Source of the DNA: JAAZNO01 sp964508025
Lineage (GTDB): Bacteria > Chloroflexota > Anaerolineae > B4-G1 > SLSP01
Assembly: GCA_964508025.1 (NCBI GenBank)
Contig: CAZDSF010000026.1
Coordinates: 1 to 43,868 of the forward strand
DNA: 43,868 nucleotides
Direction: 5' to 3'
Numbering within the stretch: position 1 is the first letter of the stretch; the number at the start of each line of letters is the position of its first letter. Position numbers and translations under genes: made by a program. The notes below the pieces were generated by a model. It was not told where the DNA came from. It did no database searches and saw only the letters and a list, made by a program, of their open reading frames with translations. Below are positions 41,641 through 43,868 of the stretch, piece after piece.

Positions 41641-43868
41641 ATGAAAAACACTTACGTTGGTGAAGCGCTCCCCCGCATTGACGGCCCCGCCAAAGTGACG
41701 GGACAGGCACCCTATTCCGGCGACTTCAACATGGAAGGCCAGCTCTATATGAAGCTGCGCTTTGCCGGACGCCCGCACGCGCGCGTGCTCGCCGTGGACG
41801 CCAGCAAGGCGCTGGCTGTGCCGGGCGTGGTTGCCGTCTTCACCTCCCTCGATGTGCCCGTGAACGAATACGGCCTGCAATATCCCGATCAGCCGGTGCT
41901 CTGCGGGCCGGGCGACCCCAAAGAGGGCACCGACATCGTCCGCTTCGTGGGCGATCAGGTCGCCGCGGTGGTGGCGGAGACCGAAGACGCCGCCGCGAAG
42001 GGCCGCGATCTGCTCGAAATCACCTTCGAGGACCTGCCCGTCGTCACCGATCCGCGCGCCGCGCTGGAGCCGGACGCGCCCATCCTGCACCCCAAGTACC
42101 CCGGCACCCCCATCCACCCGGAGCTCGTCTTCAAGGGGAACATCGCCTCGCGGCACCGCATCCGCCGGGGCGATGTGGATGCCGTGTGGGATCAGGCTGC
42201 CGTCGTCATCGAGGCCGATTACGAGATTCCGGGGCAGGAACACGCCTTCCTCCAGCCAGAAGCTGCGCTCGCCTATATAGATGAAGATGGGCGCGTGACC
42301 ATCATCGCCAGCACGCAATGGATCCACGAGGATCGCCACCAGATTGCGCACGCGCTGAGATTACTGGAAGATCGCGTGCGGATCATTCTGCCCGCCATTG
42401 GCGGCGCGTTCGGCGGGAAGGAAGACCTCTCCGTGCAGATCGTCGCCGCGCTCGCGGCGCTCCGGCTACAACGTCCGATCAAGATCGTGTGGACGCGCCG
42501 TGAGAGCATCATCGGGCATCACAAGCGCCATCGCGCCTTCGCCCGCGCGCGCTGGGCCGCCGATGATGAGGGATGCTTGCTCGCCGCCGAGACGCGCGTC
42601 GTAGCGGATGCGGGCGCCTACGTCTACACCACCAACAAAGTGCTGGGCAACCTGCTGCTCACCGTCAACGGCCCGTATCGCATTCCCAACGTCAAAACCG
42701 AGGTGCTGGGCGTCTACACCAACAACGTGCCGGGCGGCGCCTTCCGAGGCTTCGGCGCGCCGCAGGGCAATTTCATCGCCGAATCGCAGATGAACAAACT
42801 GGCCGAGGCGCTGGGCCTGGATCCGGTGGACTTTCGCCTGCGCAACCTGGCCGGCGCGGGCGAGCCGATGCCGTGGGGCAAGCCCCTTCCCGATGACGGG
42901 CGCGGTCTGGCGCAGACGCTTGTGGCGGCGGCGAAAGCCGTGGGCTGGGAAGAGAGCGCCGAGGGCTGGCGCGCGCCCAACCTCGAACCCCGTCCTGGCG
43001 ACGCTCCGGCAGTGCGGCGCGGCGCGGGCATCGCTGTGGCGCTCAAGAACGTGGGCTTCTCCTTCGGCTACCAGGAGAACGCCTGGGCGGGCATCGAATT
43101 GCGCGGCGGCAGCGAGATCGAAGGCGTCACCGTCTTCGCCGCCAGCTCCGATGTGGGGCAGGGCACGCGCACCGTGATTCGGCAGATGGCGGCAGAGGCG
43201 CTGGGCGTGCCCATCGAGCGCGTCGAGGTGGCGGCTGCCGATACCGCCATCACGGAGAGTTCCGGCTCGTGCTCCGCCTCGCGGATGACGTTTATGATCG
43301 GCAATGCTGTGCGCGGCGCAGCGGAAGCGGCGCTGGAGAAGTGGCGCGCCGAGGAGCGTCCGGTGAAAGCTGAATTCACCTACCTCGCGCCCAAGACCAC
43401 GCCCATTGATCCCGAAACCGGCTACGGGCACCCCAACTTCTCGTATGGCTACGTCGCCATCGGCGTGGAACTCAGCGTGGATACGGAAATCGGCGCGCTG
43501 CACGTCGCCAAAATCGCGTGCGCCAACGATGTGGGTCAGGCGATCAATCCCCGGCTGGTAGAAGGGCAGGTCGAAGGCGGCGTCATCCAGGCATTGGGCT
43601 GGGCCACCACCGAGCACTTCATCGAGAAGGGCGGCTACCCGCTCACGGATTCGCTCAGCACGTATCTCATTCCCACCATCGCCGACATTCCCGACGCGGT
43701 GGAAACCATCCTCATCGAGAACGCGGAGCCGAACGGCCCGTGGGGCGCGCGCGGCATGGCAGAGATGCCCTTCATCGCGGTGGCTTCGGCCATGCACCAC
43801 GCCGTCCACGGGGCCACGGGCGTCTGGCACAACCGCTTCCCCTTCAACGCGGAGCGGATTCTGCGCGG
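41641..43868 (+). CDS. xanthine dehydrogenase-like molybdopterin-binding subunit, 3' partial
   Basis: 742 codons are visible without a stop; the gene runs off the right edge. GAGGAG lies shortly before the ATG. The N-terminal domain opens with GEALPRIDGPAKVTGQAPYSGDF. Cofactor motifs follow in the expected order: GGAFGGKED (near 257), GAFRGFGAPQ (near 364), SSDVGQGT (near 502), and GARGMAEMP (near 702) with the catalytic Glu. VGDQVAAVVAET is also typical. This is the large subunit that hydroxylates the substrate (purine, aldehyde or similar) at the Mo centre. A CoxL-type active loop with selanylcysteine (AYRCSFR) is absent, so CO dehydrogenase is unlikely. Substrate is inferred only from context. 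Confidence 0.93.
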   Translation, partial: MKNTYVGEALPRIDGPAKVTGQAPYSGDFNMEGQLYMKLRFAGRPHARVLAVDASKALAVPGVVAVFTSLDVPVNEYGLQYPDQPVLCGPGDPKEGTDIVRFVGDQVAAVVAETEDAAAKGRDLLEITFEDLPVVTDPRAALEPDAPILHPKYPGTPIHPELVFKGNIASRHRIRRGDVDAVWDQAAVVIEADYEIPGQEHAFLQPEAALAYIDEDGRVTIIASTQWIHEDRHQIAHALRLLEDRVRIILPAIGGAFGGKEDLSVQIVAALAALRLQRPIKIVWTRRESIIGHHKRHRAFARARWAADDEGCLLAAETRVVADAGAYVYTTNKVLGNLLLTVNGPYRIPNVKTEVLGVYTNNVPGGAFRGFGAPQGNFIAESQMNKLAEALGLDPVDFRLRNLAGAGEPMPWGKPLPDDGRGLAQTLVAAAKAVGWEESAEGWRAPNLEPRPGDAPAVRRGAGIAVALKNVGFSFGYQENAWAGIELRGGSEIEGVTVFAASSDVGQGTRTVIRQMAAEALGVPIERVEVAAADTAITESSGSCSASRMTFMIGNAVRGAAEAALEKWRAEERPVKAEFTYLAPKTTPIDPETGYGHPNFSYGYVAIGVELSVDTEIGALHVAKIACANDVGQAINPRLVEGQVEGGVIQALGWATTEHFIEKGGYPLTDSLSTYLIPTIADIPDAVETILIENAEPNGPWGARGMAEMPFIAVASAMHHAVHGATGVWHNRFPFNAERILR

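Noticed and set aside
41641..43868. CO dehydrogenase large subunit
   Set aside because: The CoxL active-site loop (AYRCSFR type) is not present; the sequence has a generic molybdenum hydroxylase pattern.
1..43868. tRNA, rRNA, CRISPR array or insertion sequence
   Set aside because: I looked for clover-leaf sequences, regularly spaced identical repeats and transposase motifs on both strands and saw none; a covariance-model scan could still reveal a divergent small RNA.

Overview
The window looks like a GC-rich Chloroflexota chromosome, probably an Anaerolineae-like lineage. This rests on gene content: a 'Chlor_Arch_YYY' membrane protein (family known from Chloroflexi and Archaea) followed by its usual glycosyltransferase-like partner, a DUF3417-type glucan phosphorylase, an uncapped spoIIIE/ftsK pair, and the conserved rpsB-tsf-pyrH-frr-uppS-cdsA block. 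The assignment is inference; no rRNA or tRNA gene is visible.

Layout. Bases 1-11595 are read left to right: an FtsK-like DNA translocase (5' end outside the window), a two-helix membrane protein, a DUF697-type GTPase and a ComEA-like DNA-binding protein in one tight cluster; then the Chlor_Arch_YYY pair, an MFS transporter and a NYN-domain nuclease with four C-terminal repeats. Bases 11574-30534 are 17 genes all on the minus strand. In transcription order they are an MFS transporter, an OmpR-type regulator with a degenerate receiver, the translation/lipid block rpsB-tsf-pyrH-frr-uppS-cdsA, rho, a membrane protein, glycogen phosphorylase, radA, an AT-rich type II restriction-modification pair, a second ftsK, an unknown protein and a HAD phosphatase. 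Bases 30854-43868 return to the plus strand: an orphan aminotransferase C-terminal domain coupled to a lipoprotein, a sugar symporter broken by a stop codon, a DUF368 (PopT-type) lipid carrier, a YyaL/DUF255 protein, a polyprenyl-phosphate glycosyltransferase, and a molybdenum hydroxylase (xanthine dehydrogenase-like) operon running out of the window.

How genes work together. The molybdenum hydroxylase operon encodes a fused FAD/2Fe-2S subunit, a 574-residue protein whose C-terminal half has purine-nucleosidase/phosphorylase motifs, and the molybdopterin subunit. The order suggests a purine salvage or degradation route in which a base is released and then hydroxylated. UppS, the PopT-like protein and the GT2 enzyme all concern polyprenyl-phosphate carriers. 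The radA promoter carries a Bacillus-type LexA box directly next to its -10.

Main oddities: an in-frame TAG inside uppS, normally essential; an in-frame TGA in the sugar symporter; a restriction-modification island inside a radA/ftsK gene run; an intrinsic terminator whose loop holds the tsf stop codon; several short imperfect tandem repeats, many with a 7-base period, in intergenic spacers; and a set of promoters dominated by an extended -10 (TGGTATAAT-like).
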